Position numbers and translations under genes: made by a program
Part shown: positions 30,949 through 40,073 of the stretch, piece after piece
Layout of the letters: each line of letters begins with the position of its first letter
Position numbering within the stretch: position 1 is the first letter of the stretch
The notes under the pieces: generated by a model
The model's database searches: none
Told to the model about the DNA's origin: nothing
The model's input: the letters and a program-made list of their open reading frames with translations, nothing else
Assembly (NCBI RefSeq): GCF_014836335.1
Contig: NZ_JACSRA010000032.1
Coordinates: forward strand, 1-48,519
Reading direction: 5' to 3'
DNA length: 48,519 nt
Origin: Clostridium cibarium
GTDB lineage: Bacteria; Bacillota; Clostridia; Clostridiales; Clostridiaceae

Positions 30949-31872
30949 ATGAAGAAAATAAAAAAAATTCTAGCTATACTATTGATTTTAGGATTTTCAC
31001 TATCAGCAGTTTCATGTGGAAAAAGTTATAAGGTAGATGAAGGTTTAGATGATATAGCAGGATCGGTAGAAACAAAAGAAAATTCAAAGGATAATCTGAA
31101 AATAAGTTATATTGATGTTGGACAAGGTGATTCAGAACTTATTCAGGTAGATGGGAAGAACATATTAATAGATGCAGGAGATAAGGATGATGATGCGTAT
31201 AGCTATTTAAAATCGATAGGAGTTACAAATCTAGATTATGTAATAGCTACTCATCCTCATGATGATCATATTGGAGGTATGACAACCATTATAAATAAGA
31301 TTAATATAGGTGCTTTTTATGCTCCTAAAGTAACAGCTAATACAAAGTCTTTTGAAAATATGATAGATGCACTTAAAAAGAAAAATATTCAGATGAAAGC
31401 ACCTAGTGTTGGAGAAGAGGTTACTATAGAAAATGCAAAGCTAACATTTCTAGCACCAAATGGTGGTGACTATGAAGATGTAAATAATTATTCTATTGTA
31501 ACTAAGTTAACATATGGGAAAAATTCATTTCTATTTATGGGAGATGCTGAGGAACTTAGTGAAAATGAAATTATGAAAAATGGCCTTGATATAAGTGCTG
31601 ATGTGTTAAAGGTTGGCCATCATGGAAGCAATAGTTCCACAAGTAATAACTTTTTGAAAAATGTAAATCCAACTTATGCAGTTATAAGTGTAGGTAAAGA
31701 TAATAAATATGGACATCCTACAAAAGCAACTTTAAAAAAGTTAAAATCAAAAAAAGTATTGAGAACTGACTTAAATGGAACTATAACAATATATTCTGAT
31801 GGTAATAAAATATATGTTTCTCCAGATAAAAAAGTTAAAGAAGATACTAAGAGTAGCAATACAAAGAAGTAA
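30949..31872 (+). CDS. ComEC-like metallo-beta-lactamase lipoprotein
   Basis: Secreted, lipid-anchored hydrolase of the metallo-beta-lactamase fold, like the soluble C-terminal nuclease-type domain of the competence protein ComEC. The signal peptide ends in the lipobox LSAVSCGK (Cys about residue 20). The MBL domain starts KISYIDVGQGDSELIQ, with metal motifs THPHDDHIGG, the Asp in FMGDAEE and the His in VGHHGSNSSTS. A Ser/Lys-rich tail closes the 307-aa protein. ATG 30949 follows AAAGGTGGGAG. The ComEC membrane channel part is missing, so this stands alone; likely substrates are nucleic acid or phosphoester outside the cell, but this is inference. Confidence 0.9.
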   Translation: MKKIKKILAILLILGFSLSAVSCGKSYKVDEGLDDIAGSVETKENSKDNLKISYIDVGQGDSELIQVDGKNILIDAGDKDDDAYSYLKSIGVTNLDYVIATHPHDDHIGGMTTIINKINIGAFYAPKVTANTKSFENMIDALKKKNIQMKAPSVGEEVTIENAKLTFLAPNGGDYEDVNNYSIVTKLTYGKNSFLFMGDAEELSENEIMKNGLDISADVLKVGHHGSNSSTSNNFLKNVNPTYAVISVGKDNKYGHPTKATLKKLKSKKVLRTDLNGTITIYSDGNKIYVSPDKKVKEDTKSSNTKK

Positions 31873-31880
31873 TATTCACA

Positions 31881-31909
31881 TTGACGTAGTATAAAATCAA
31901 TACTATAAT
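31881..31909 (+). promoter_or_regulatory. Promoter of the B12 operon
   Basis: TTGACG and TATAAT spaced exactly 17 nt, 20-45 nt before the cobalamin riboswitch. A small perfect hairpin TTAGTATA / TATACTAA (31928-31946) follows at the RNA 5' end. Confidence 0.8.
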
Positions 31910-31955
31910 CAAAGAAAAAGAATAAATTTAGTATAAACTATACTAATTAGTATGG

Positions 31956-32115
31956 AATATAAGTTCAGTAGATTAATAGGGAAGTTGGGTGTAAGTCCCA
32001 CGCAAGTCCGTTGCTGTAAATAAGGAGTATGAGCTAATTTTTAGACCACTTTGAAAAGTTTCTTGGGAAGGTAAGTTCATATGATGATCTATAAGCCAGA
32101 ATACCTGCTTGTATT
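31956..32115 (+). promoter_or_regulatory. Cobalamin riboswitch
   Basis: Core blocks are clear: AATAGGGAAGTTGGGTGTAA, GTCCCACGCAAGTCCGTTGC, TGTAA, and the B12 box AAGCCAGAATACCTGCTT (consensus AGCCAGGAGACCTGC, slightly degenerate). P1 pairs AATATAAGTTCAG with CTGCTTGTATT. Cobalamin binding should shut the downstream biosynthesis operon. Confidence 0.95.
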
Positions 32116-32231
32116 TTATTCAATAACCCTGCGGTTACCGGAGTTATATGTTTAAATTTATACAAAGAGATGTGGATATACCACTTTTTTGTGATGAAAT
32201 TTTAGAGAATATAGCTCTCATACATATAATG

Positions 32232-32289
32232 CCATTGACCTAATTAATATTAGACTTAGTCTATTATTAAAGGGCAATGGTGTTTTTTT
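32232..32289 (+). terminator. Terminator in the B12 riboswitch expression platform
   Basis: CCATTG / CAATGG outer stem with a long inner hairpin (TTAATATTAGAC / GTCTATTATTAA) and a T7 tract. The stretch from 32116 to here also holds short hairpins (for example TAACC-CTGC-GGTTA at 32124-32137) that could be the antiterminator; 32290-32369 has no other feature. Confidence 0.8.
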
Positions 32290-32369
32290 ATTCCTTAGGA
32301 AATTATATAAAATTTGAAAAGGTGGTTGGTTGAGCCACTTATTTCATAAATTAATTTTGAGTATAGGTA

Positions 32370-33527
32370 GTGTATAGAGATATGATAAGAGAAGATGAAA
32401 AGTACATATATAAAAATAATAAAAGATTGAAATATGGATACACAACAGGATCTTGTGCAGCAGCAGCAGCTAAAGCAGCTACTATAATGCTTTTAAGAAA
32501 TAATTTAATAAACAATATTGAACTTATGACGCCTAAAGGAATGCTATTAAAATTACAAGTATTAGAGATAGAAAAATGCAAAGATTATGTAAAATGTGCT
32601 ATTAAAAAAGATAGTGGAGATGATCCTGATGTTACTCATGGAATGTTAGTTTATGCTAAAGTGTCAAAAGGTACTTGTGAAAAAATAGTTATAGATGGAG
32701 GCATTGGAGTAGGAAGAGTAACAAGAAAAGGTCTAGAATGCCCAGTTGGTAGTGCAGCTATTAATAAGGTTCCATATAGCATGATTCATAATGCAGTTAA
32801 GGAGATTTGTGAGGAAAATGATTATCAAGGTGGTATAAATGTGGAGATTTCTATTCCAGAAGGTGAAAAATTAGCTAAAAAAACTTTTAATCCTAGGCTT
32901 GGCATTGTTGGAGGAATTTCTATTTTAGGAACAACAGGCATAGTTGAGCCAATGAGTGAAGCCGCTTTAATTGATACTATTAGGGTAGAAATCAAGCAGT
33001 TAGCAGCTAATGGGACAGAATATTTAGTAGTTACTCCAGGTAATTATGGTGAAAATTTTTTGCATGATAATATGAAAATTAATATAAGCAAATCTGTTAA
33101 ATGTAGTAATTTTATTGGAGATACCATAGATATAGCTAATGAGTTTAATCTTAAAGGAATTTTGCTTATTGGACATATTGGCAAGCTCATTAAGCTGGCT
33201 GGAGGAATTATGAATACCCATTCTAAAAATGCAGATGCCAGAATGGAGATAATTACTGCAAATGCTCTTTTAGCAGGGGGAGAAAGTAACCTCTTAAAAA
33301 ATGTTATGGAATGTATAACTACGGATGAAGCATTGGATATCCTTGAAGAGGGGAAAATTAAGAATGAGACTATGAATCTTGTAATGGAAAAGATGGATTT
33401 CTATCTGAATAAAAGAGCAGATAAAAGGCTGCTAATAGGAGCTATAATGTTTTCTAATGAACATGGTCTTCTTGGAGAAACAAGGGACGTAGAAAATATA
33501 TTAGAAAAACTAAATGGGGGAGAGTAA
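32370..33527 (+). CDS. cbiD: Cobalt-precorrin-5B C1-methyltransferase CbiD
   Basis: Methylates C1 in the anaerobic corrin pathway. The family opening LKYGYTTGSCAAAAAKAA (near residue 20), DSGDDPDVTHGM, GGIGVGRVTRKGLECPVGSAAIN and LGIVGGISILGTTGIVEPMS are all CbiD hallmarks. 385 aa is normal. The start is uncertain: GTG 32370 or ATG 32382, neither with a strong Shine-Dalgarno. First gene of the riboswitch-controlled operon. Confidence 0.96.
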   Translation: MYRDMIREDEKYIYKNNKRLKYGYTTGSCAAAAAKAATIMLLRNNLINNIELMTPKGMLLKLQVLEIEKCKDYVKCAIKKDSGDDPDVTHGMLVYAKVSKGTCEKIVIDGGIGVGRVTRKGLECPVGSAAINKVPYSMIHNAVKEICEENDYQGGINVEISIPEGEKLAKKTFNPRLGIVGGISILGTTGIVEPMSEAALIDTIRVEIKQLAANGTEYLVVTPGNYGENFLHDNMKINISKSVKCSNFIGDTIDIANEFNLKGILLIGHIGKLIKLAGGIMNTHSKNADARMEIITANALLAGGESNLLKNVMECITTDEALDILEEGKIKNETMNLVMEKMDFYLNKRADKRLLIGAIMFSNEHGLLGETRDVENILEKLNGGE

Positions 33528-33530
33528 AAA

Positions 33531-34217
33531 GTGATGACAGGAAAATTATATGGAGTTGGAGTAGGACCAGGAGATCCAGAACTACTTACATTAAAGGCTG
33601 TAAGAATATTAGAAAGTAGCGATATTATTGCTATTCCAAATAGCAATAAAGAGAAATGTGTGGCATATAAAATAGCAGTTCAATCTGTACCGAGTTTGGA
33701 AGAAAAAGAAATGCTTTGCATATCAATGCCTATGACAAAGGATAAGGATATATTAAAAAAGAGCCATGAAGAAGGGGCTAAAGCTATTATAGAAAAGCTT
33801 AATCAGGGAAAGAAAATCTCATTTATAACATTGGGAGATCCAACAATTTATTCTACATATCTATATATTCATAGACTTGTTTTAGGAGAAGGCTATGATA
33901 CAGAGATAATAAGCGGAATTCCTTCTTTTTGTGCAGCAGCAGCTAGGATAAATGAGGGGTTAGTAGAAAATTTTGATGAACTTCATGTAATTCCAGCATC
34001 ATACCAAATTAGAGATGCTCTTAGTTTGCCAGGGACGAAGGTACTTATGAAGTCAGGGAAAAAGATGAATGAGGTTAGAGAAATTCTAAAAGGCACAGAA
34101 TCCGATTCGGTTATGGTTGAAAATTGTGGTATGAAAAATGAAAAAGTATATAGAGATATAAATGATATTAAAGATGATTCAAGTTATTATTCTTTAATAA
34201 TAGTAAAGGAGAAATAA
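33531..34217 (+). CDS. cbiL: Cobalt-precorrin-2 C20-methyltransferase CbiL
   Basis: SAM-dependent methylation of C20, the first step after cobalt insertion. TP-methyltransferase signatures: GVGVGPGDPELLTLKAVRILESSDII at the N-terminus and ITLGDPTIYSTYLYIHRL in the middle with FCAAAARI (SAM-binding region). 228 aa. Start GTG 33531 lies 8 nt after GGGGGAG; ATG 33534 next to it is equally usable. 3-nt gap after cbiD. Confidence 0.94.
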   Translation: MMTGKLYGVGVGPGDPELLTLKAVRILESSDIIAIPNSNKEKCVAYKIAVQSVPSLEEKEMLCISMPMTKDKDILKKSHEEGAKAIIEKLNQGKKISFITLGDPTIYSTYLYIHRLVLGEGYDTEIISGIPSFCAAAARINEGLVENFDELHVIPASYQIRDALSLPGTKVLMKSGKKMNEVREILKGTESDSVMVENCGMKNEKVYRDINDIKDDSSYYSLIIVKEK

Positions 34218-34973
34218 ATGGTTAATTTTGTTGGGGCTGGTTCAGGAGCAGTAGATTTAATTACAGTTAGAGGGCAAAAGTTATTATCAGAGGCAGATGT
34301 AATTATATATGCGGGATCTTTGGTTAATCCAGAACTTTTAGAGTATAAAAAAGAAGGTTGTGAAGTACATAATAGTGCAAAGATGACTTTAGAAGAAGTT
34401 ATTGAAGTTATTTTAAAGGCTGAAAAAGAAAATAAGATGACAGTTAGATTACATACAGGTGATCCAAGTATTTATGGTGCTATCAGGGAGCAAATGGATG
34501 TATTGGATAAACATAATGTAGAGTATAAGGTTTGTCCAGGAGTAAGTTCATTTTGTGGTGCAGCATCAGCTTTAAACTTGGAATATACACTACCAGATGT
34601 ATCTCAAACAGTAATAATTACTAGAATGGTTGGAAGGACTAGTGTACCAGAAAAAGAAGAGATATCAAAACTTGCAGCTCATAATGCAACTATGGTTGTT
34701 TTTTTAAGTACAGGTTTATTAGAAAAATTGCAAGAAAGATTAGTAGTTGGTGGATATAAAGAAAATACAACTGCAGCAATAGTTTATAAAGCTACTTGGG
34801 ATGATGAGAAAGTAGTAAGATGTACTGTAAGCACCTTAGCTGAATCTGCAAAGAAAAATGGGATAACAAAGACAGCACTTATTATTGTTGGAGATGTTCT
34901 TAGTTCAGAGTATAGTCGTTCAGATTTATATAATCCAAAGTTTACTACTGAATTTAGAAAAGGTATAGAATAG
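34218..34973 (+). CDS. cbiF: Cobalt-precorrin-4 C11-methyltransferase CbiF
   Basis: Adds the C11 methyl group. Typical CbiF/CobM blocks: VNFVGAGSGAVDLITVRGQKLLSEADVIIYAGSLVNPELL, then RLHTGDPSIYGAIREQMDVL and FCGAASALNLEYTLPDVSQTVIITR. 251 aa. It starts on the base after the cbiL stop, so translation is coupled. Confidence 0.96.
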   Translation: MVNFVGAGSGAVDLITVRGQKLLSEADVIIYAGSLVNPELLEYKKEGCEVHNSAKMTLEEVIEVILKAEKENKMTVRLHTGDPSIYGAIREQMDVLDKHNVEYKVCPGVSSFCGAASALNLEYTLPDVSQTVIITRMVGRTSVPEKEEISKLAAHNATMVVFLSTGLLEKLQERLVVGGYKENTTAAIVYKATWDDEKVVRCTVSTLAESAKKNGITKTALIIVGDVLSSEYSRSDLYNPKFTTEFRKGIE

Positions 34974-36010
34974 TGGATATATCAGTAATTAGTTTTACTC
35001 AAAAAGGGAGTTTATTAAATAAGGAGTTAAGCTGTAGTTTGAGTGACTTTGGATATAATTGTGAAGCTTTCACAATGTATAAATCAGCTGAAGAGCTTGG
35101 ATTATTTTCTTTGAAGAATGGATTAAAGGATTGGACAGAAGAACATTTTCATAAAAAAGAGGCCATTATATTTATAGGAGCTATAGGGATTGCAGTAAGG
35201 GCTATAGCACCTTTTGTTAATTCAAAAACAACAGATCCAGCTATAGTTGTCATAGATGAATTAGGGAAGTTTACTATTCCTATTTTATCTGGACATATAG
35301 GTGGGGCAAATTCTTTAACAGAGAAAATTTTAAGGATTTTAGATTCAACTCCAGTAATAACCACAGCAACAGATATTAATGATAAGTTCTCAGTTGATGT
35401 TTTTGCAAAAAAGGAAAATCTTTATATAAATGATATGACTATGGCAAAGAAGATTTCTAGTGAAGTTTTGGACAATGTGGATATAGGTTTAGTTAGTGAT
35501 TACAAAATAGAAGGTAAATTGCCTAAAGAGCTTAAGATTTTAGAAAATGGTGAAATTGGAGTTTGCATTTCAGTACAAGAGAAAAGACCTTTTATAAATA
35601 CTCTAAATTTAATTCCTAAGATTTTAACTTTAGGTATCGGTTGTAGAAGAGATACAAGTATAGACAAAATAGAAAATCTTGTTATGAAAGTTTTAAATGA
35701 AAATAATATTTTAATTAATGCAGTTAAAAATATAGCTAGTATTGATTTGAAAAAAGATGAAAAGGGACTAATTGATTTTGCAGAAAAGTATGGATTTAAA
35801 TTTGTAACATATACTGCTGATGAATTGAAGAGACTGGAAGGCAATTTTAGTGAGTCTGCTTTTGTAAAAAGTATTACTGGTGTAAGTAATGTTTGTGAAA
35901 GAGCAGCAACACTTGGAAGTAATAATGGAAAGTTAATTATAAATAAGAGAGCAGAAAATGGCGTTACAGTTGCCATAGCTGAAGAAGATTGGAGTGTAAG
36001 TTTTGAATAA
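34973..36010 (+). CDS. cbiG: Cobalt-precorrin-5A hydrolase CbiG
   Basis: Opens the delta-lactone and releases acetaldehyde, the deacylation step of the anaerobic pathway. N-terminal CbiG part with FIGAIGIAVRAIAPFVNSK and TIPILSGHIGGANSLTEKI, C-terminal part with LGIGCRRDTSIDKIENLV and FVKSITGVSNVCERAATLGS. 345 aa. GTG start overlaps the cbiF stop by one base. Confidence 0.96.
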   Translation: MDISVISFTQKGSLLNKELSCSLSDFGYNCEAFTMYKSAEELGLFSLKNGLKDWTEEHFHKKEAIIFIGAIGIAVRAIAPFVNSKTTDPAIVVIDELGKFTIPILSGHIGGANSLTEKILRILDSTPVITTATDINDKFSVDVFAKKENLYINDMTMAKKISSEVLDNVDIGLVSDYKIEGKLPKELKILENGEIGVCISVQEKRPFINTLNLIPKILTLGIGCRRDTSIDKIENLVMKVLNENNILINAVKNIASIDLKKDEKGLIDFAEKYGFKFVTYTADELKRLEGNFSESAFVKSITGVSNVCERAATLGSNNGKLIINKRAENGVTVAIAEEDWSVSFE

Positions 36011-36734
36011 ATTATATGTTGTTGGAATTGGGCCAGGGGAATATGAGCAAATGACAATTAAAGCTATAAATGCTTTAAAGGAAAGTGAAGTTATTATTGG
36101 GTATACAGTTTACGTAGATCTTATAAAAGATCATTTTGGAGATAAAGAATTTTTAACTACACCTATGAAAAAGGAAGTTGATCGTTGCATGCTCGCTTTT
36201 GAAGAAGCACAAAAAGGTAAAAATGTTTCTTTAGTATGTAGTGGAGATTCTGGAATATATGGAATGGCAGGATTAATATTAGAAATAGGGCAAAAGTATG
36301 AATGTGTAGAGGTTGAAATTATACCTGGAATCACAGCAGCCTCAAGTGGAGCAGCTGTTCTTGGAGCACCATTAATACATGATTTTGCTGTTATTAGCTT
36401 AAGTGATTTACTAACTCCAATGGAAAAGATAGAAAAGAGATTACAATGTGCTGCAGAAGCTGATTTTGGAATTTGTTTATATAATCCTTCAAGTAAAAAG
36501 AGATTTGATTATCTGCAAAAGGCCTGTGATATTGTATTAAAATTTGCAAGTGAAGATACTGTTTGTGGAGTTGTTAGAAACATAGGAAGAGAAGGTGAAG
36601 CTATTGAGGTTATGTCACTTAAGGAATTAAGAGATAAAGAAGTAGACATGTTCACTACAGTTTATATTGGCAACTCTCAAACAAAGAATATAAATGGTAA
36701 AATGGTAACTCCAAGAGGATATAAAAATGTATAA
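36003..36734 (+). CDS. cbiH: Cobalt-precorrin-3B C17-methyltransferase CbiH
   Basis: Methylates C17 and drives ring contraction. N-terminus NKLYVVGIGPGEYEQMTIKA, then VSLVCSGDSGIYGMAGLILE and IPGITAASSGAAVLGAPLIHDFAVISLSD-type motif with the CbiH-typical H-D-F. 243 aa. TTG start 36003 overlaps the cbiG stop by 8 nt; no better start agrees with the conserved N-terminus. No iron-sulfur extension as in CbiH60. Confidence 0.95.
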   Translation: MNKLYVVGIGPGEYEQMTIKAINALKESEVIIGYTVYVDLIKDHFGDKEFLTTPMKKEVDRCMLAFEEAQKGKNVSLVCSGDSGIYGMAGLILEIGQKYECVEVEIIPGITAASSGAAVLGAPLIHDFAVISLSDLLTPMEKIEKRLQCAAEADFGICLYNPSSKKRFDYLQKACDIVLKFASEDTVCGVVRNIGREGEAIEVMSLKELRDKEVDMFTTVYIGNSQTKNINGKMVTPRGYKNV

Positions 36735-38730
36735 TATCCTTGTTTTTGCAGGAACTACTGAAGGAAGAGAGATAATTAGCTATCTTGTTAATAATGATAT
36801 AAATATCTATGCTTGTGTTGCAACAGAATATGGAGAAAAACTTCTTGTAGATGGAGATAATATAAAAGTTTCCTCTAAACCATTAAATGAAGAGGAAATG
36901 ATAAGTTTAATGGAAAGAGAAAGATTTGATTTAGTCATAGATGCAACTCATCCTTATGCAGTTGAAGTTTCAAAAAATGTAATTTCAGCTTGTAAGAATA
37001 CTAAAACAGAGTACTTAAGATTAATACGTAGTAGTGAAGAAGGAGTATTAAGTGAAAATATTGTTTATGTAAATTCTGTGGATGAGGCTGTGAATTATTT
37101 AAAGGATACTGTGGGTAATGTTTTTGTTGCAACAGGAAGTAAGGAGTTAGCTAAATTTACTGCCTTAGATAATTATAAGGAAAGAATCTATGCAAGAGTC
37201 CTTTCAACTACAAAAGTTGTAGATGAATGTACGAGGCTTGGCTTTGAGGGAAAACATTTAATTTGTATGCAAGGACCTTTTAGTGAAGAGCTAAATTATG
37301 TTATGTTTAAGCATACATTAGCAAAATATATGGTTACTAAAGAGTCAGGAAAAGTTGGAGGATTTAGTGAAAAGGTATTGGCTGCAAGTAAAGCTGGTGC
37401 AAAATCAATAGTAATAGGTAGGCCAATGGATGAAGAAGGGTTTAGCTATTTAGAGGTAGTTAAAATTATAAATAAAGGATTTTTAGAGAATAAGCCTAAG
37501 AGAAAAGTTTGTTTAGTTGGGATTGGAATGGGAAACTTAGACTCTTTAACTAGAGAAGGGCAGAGGGTCTTTGAAGAAGCAGATGTGATTATTGGAGCTA
37601 AAAGGATGTTAGAAGCTTTAAAGAGTTTTAATAAGCCAACTTTTAATTCATATAAATATGATGAAATAGTTAATTTTGTTGAAAATCACTTAGAATACAA
37701 TTCTATTGCAATTGCTTTATCAGGAGATATTGGATTCTTTAGTGGAGCAAAGAGCTTGTTAGAAAATTTAAAAGACTATGAAGTTCATGCTATTAGTGGA
37801 GTATCTTCTTTATCATATTTTTCTTCTAAGCTAGGTGTTTCTTGGGATGATGTTAAACTTTTAAGTTTGCATGGAAGAGAAGAAAATTTCTTAGATGCAG
37901 TAAAACATAACAAGAAAACATTTCTATTACTTGGAGGGGATTATAGTCCTAAAAAGATATGTGAAGAGTTAGTAGAGTATGGGTTAGGAAATTTAGAGGT
38001 AGCTATTGCAGAAAATTTATCTTATGAAAATGAGAAGATACATAAAGGATTAGCAAGAGGTTTTATTTCACAAGATTTTGATTCACTTAGTGTAATGCTT
38101 ATAGATAATGACAAATTTATAGATGGCTCAGTTACTCATGGGATTGTAGATGAAGAATTTATACGTGGTGAAGTCCCAATGACAAAAAGTGAGGTAAGAG
38201 CTATTTCTATCTCTAAAATCAGTTTAAATGAAGATTCTATAGTTTATGATATAGGGGCTGGAACAGGCTCTGTAGCAATAGAAATGGCTTTGAGAGTAGG
38301 AAAAGGAAAGATATTTGCTATTGAAAAAAATCCTAAAGCAATTGAACTTTTAAAAAGAAATAAGAAGAAATTTATGACTTCTAATCTTGAAGTTATAGAA
38401 GGGGTAGCACCTAATATGATGGAAAAATTGCCTCCTCCAACTAGAGCTTTTATTGGTGGAACATCAGGTAATTTAAGAAGCATAATAGGAAAATTATTAG
38501 AAAAGAATCCAAAGGTTAAAATAGTTCTTAACGCTATTACTTTAGAGACTATTTCAGAAGCTATTGAGTGTATTAAGGAGTTTAATTTGGTAGATGTAGA
38601 AATAGTTCAAGTTGCTATATCAAAAGGAAAAGCCTTAGGAAAGTATAATATGATGATTGGACAAAATCCAATATACATAATCACATGTAAAGGGGATGAT
38701 ATGAAGTGGGGAGAAGTCCAAGAGTTATGA
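36727..38730 (+). CDS. cbiJET: Trifunctional fusion CbiJ-CbiE-CbiT
   Basis: One 667-aa polypeptide joins three pathway enzymes. Residues 1-250 are CbiJ, the cobalt-precorrin-6A reductase (FAGTTEGREIISYL, DLVIDATHPYAVEVS, VFVATGSKELAKF). Residues 258-460 are CbiE, the C5-methyltransferase (KVCLVGIGMGNLDSLTREGQ, ALSGDIGFFSGAKSLL, ISGVSSLSYFSSKLG). Residues 468-650 are CbiT, the C15-methyltransferase/decarboxylase (GIVDEEFIRGEVPMTKSEVR, SAM loop VYDIGAGTGSVAIEMA). CbiE-CbiT fusion equals CobL; adding CbiJ in front is less common. Reading frame is continuous across both junctions. It overlaps cbiH by 8 nt and cbiA by 25 nt. Confidence 0.95.
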   Translation: MYNILVFAGTTEGREIISYLVNNDINIYACVATEYGEKLLVDGDNIKVSSKPLNEEEMISLMERERFDLVIDATHPYAVEVSKNVISACKNTKTEYLRLIRSSEEGVLSENIVYVNSVDEAVNYLKDTVGNVFVATGSKELAKFTALDNYKERIYARVLSTTKVVDECTRLGFEGKHLICMQGPFSEELNYVMFKHTLAKYMVTKESGKVGGFSEKVLAASKAGAKSIVIGRPMDEEGFSYLEVVKIINKGFLENKPKRKVCLVGIGMGNLDSLTREGQRVFEEADVIIGAKRMLEALKSFNKPTFNSYKYDEIVNFVENHLEYNSIAIALSGDIGFFSGAKSLLENLKDYEVHAISGVSSLSYFSSKLGVSWDDVKLLSLHGREENFLDAVKHNKKTFLLLGGDYSPKKICEELVEYGLGNLEVAIAENLSYENEKIHKGLARGFISQDFDSLSVMLIDNDKFIDGSVTHGIVDEEFIRGEVPMTKSEVRAISISKISLNEDSIVYDIGAGTGSVAIEMALRVGKGKIFAIEKNPKAIELLKRNKKKFMTSNLEVIEGVAPNMMEKLPPPTRAFIGGTSGNLRSIIGKLLEKNPKVKIVLNAITLETISEAIECIKEFNLVDVEIVQVAISKGKALGKYNMMIGQNPIYIITCKGDDMKWGEVQEL

Positions 38731-40073
38731 TTGCAGCCACTTCAAGTGAAAGTGGAAAAACTATGATTACATGTGGATTGTTGCAAGCACTTGTTAATAG
38801 AAGAATGAAAGTTACATCTTTTAAATGTGGACCAGATTATATTGATCCAATGTTTCATTCAAAGGTAATTGGAACAAAATCAAGAAATATAGATACTTTC
38901 TTTGCAGATAAAAATACAATTTACTATTTAATGAATAAAGCTACAAAAGATATGGATATATCAGTTATAGAGGGCGTAATGGGTTATTATGATGGACTTG
39001 CTGGAATATCAACTGAGGCTAGTTCATATGATGTTGCAAATGCTACTAATACTCCAGTTGTATTAGTAGTTAATTGTAGAGGTATGAGTCTTTCTATTCT
39101 TCCTATAATCAAAGGTTTTTTAGAGTTTAAAGAAAACAGCTGTATTAAAGGAGTTATACTTAATCAAATTTCTGAAATGATGTATCCTCAGATTAAGAAA
39201 TTAATAGAAGAAAATTTAAGTATAAAGGTATTTGGATATGTTCCAGTATTAAAGGATTTAGTTATTGAAAGTAGGCATTTAGGGCTTGTTACACCAAATG
39301 AGATAACAGATTTAAAAGAGAAATTAAATAAACTTTCTGATCAATTTGAAAAGACTATAAATATAAATGAAATAATTAACCTTGCAAATAGTGCAAAGGA
39401 ATTGGAGTATAATAAACCACAAGTTTTGAAATTAGAAGGAAACCCTAAAGTGGCAGTAGCATATGATGAAGCTTTTTGTTTTTACTATCAAGAAAATATA
39501 GAGCTACTAAAGGAAATGGGAGCTACAGTAGAATACTTTAGCCCTATAAGAGATAAAAAACTACCCAAAAATATTAGTGGCTTAATCTTAGGTGGAGGAT
39601 ATCCTGAGCTTTATGCAGAAGCTTTAAGTAATAATAAGGCAATGCTAGAAGAAATTAAATATGCTATAGATAAAGGTCTTCCATGTATAGCTGAATGTGG
39701 AGGCTTCATGTATCTACATGAAAGTATGGAGGATAATGAAAATAAGTTTCATAACATGGTAGGTGTAATAGGAGGAAAAACATATAAAACTTCAAAGCTC
39801 GGACGATTTGGATATATAAATTTAAAAGCTATAAAAGATAATTTTCTTTGTAATAAAGGTAGTAGCATAAAGGCTCATGAGTTTCATTATTGGGATAGTG
39901 AAAGCTCAGGAGAAAGCTTTATAGCAGAAAAGCCTTTAAGGAAAAGAAGTTGGAATTGTATAAATTCAACTAATAATTTATTAGCTGGTTTTCCTCATTT
40001 ATATTATTATTCTAATACTGAAATACCACAGGAATTTATAAAAAGATGTATAGAATTTGGGGGTCTATCATGA
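38706..40073 (+). CDS. cbiA: Cobyrinate a,c-diamide synthase CbiA
   Basis: ATP- and glutamine-dependent amidation of the a and c side chains. N-terminal P-loop-type RVMIAATSSESGKTMITCGL, DYIDPMFHSKVIG, VIEGVMGYYDGLAG, and a C-terminal class I glutamine amidotransferase with LILGGGYPELYAEAL, the nucleophile Cys in CIAECGGFMYL and the His in KAHEFHYWD. 455 aa. GTG start 38706 lies within the end of the fusion gene; ATG 38727 is the alternative. Confidence 0.96.
   Translation: MGRSPRVMIAATSSESGKTMITCGLLQALVNRRMKVTSFKCGPDYIDPMFHSKVIGTKSRNIDTFFADKNTIYYLMNKATKDMDISVIEGVMGYYDGLAGISTEASSYDVANATNTPVVLVVNCRGMSLSILPIIKGFLEFKENSCIKGVILNQISEMMYPQIKKLIEENLSIKVFGYVPVLKDLVIESRHLGLVTPNEITDLKEKLNKLSDQFEKTININEIINLANSAKELEYNKPQVLKLEGNPKVAVAYDEAFCFYYQENIELLKEMGATVEYFSPIRDKKLPKNISGLILGGGYPELYAEALSNNKAMLEEIKYAIDKGLPCIAECGGFMYLHESMEDNENKFHNMVGVIGGKTYKTSKLGRFGYINLKAIKDNFLCNKGSSIKAHEFHYWDSESSGESFIAEKPLRKRSWNCINSTNNLLAGFPHLYYYSNTEIPQEFIKRCIEFGGLS

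Noticed and set aside
32172..32190. GTGG-ATATA-CCAC plus T6 as the B12 riboswitch terminator
   Set aside because: The stem is only 4-5 bp. The much stronger hairpin at 32232-32289 is the better terminator.
35500..36057. 185-codon open frame on the minus strand across cbiG-cbiH
   Set aside because: Lies opposite two certain B12 genes and shows no Shine-Dalgarno or domain; shadow of codon bias.
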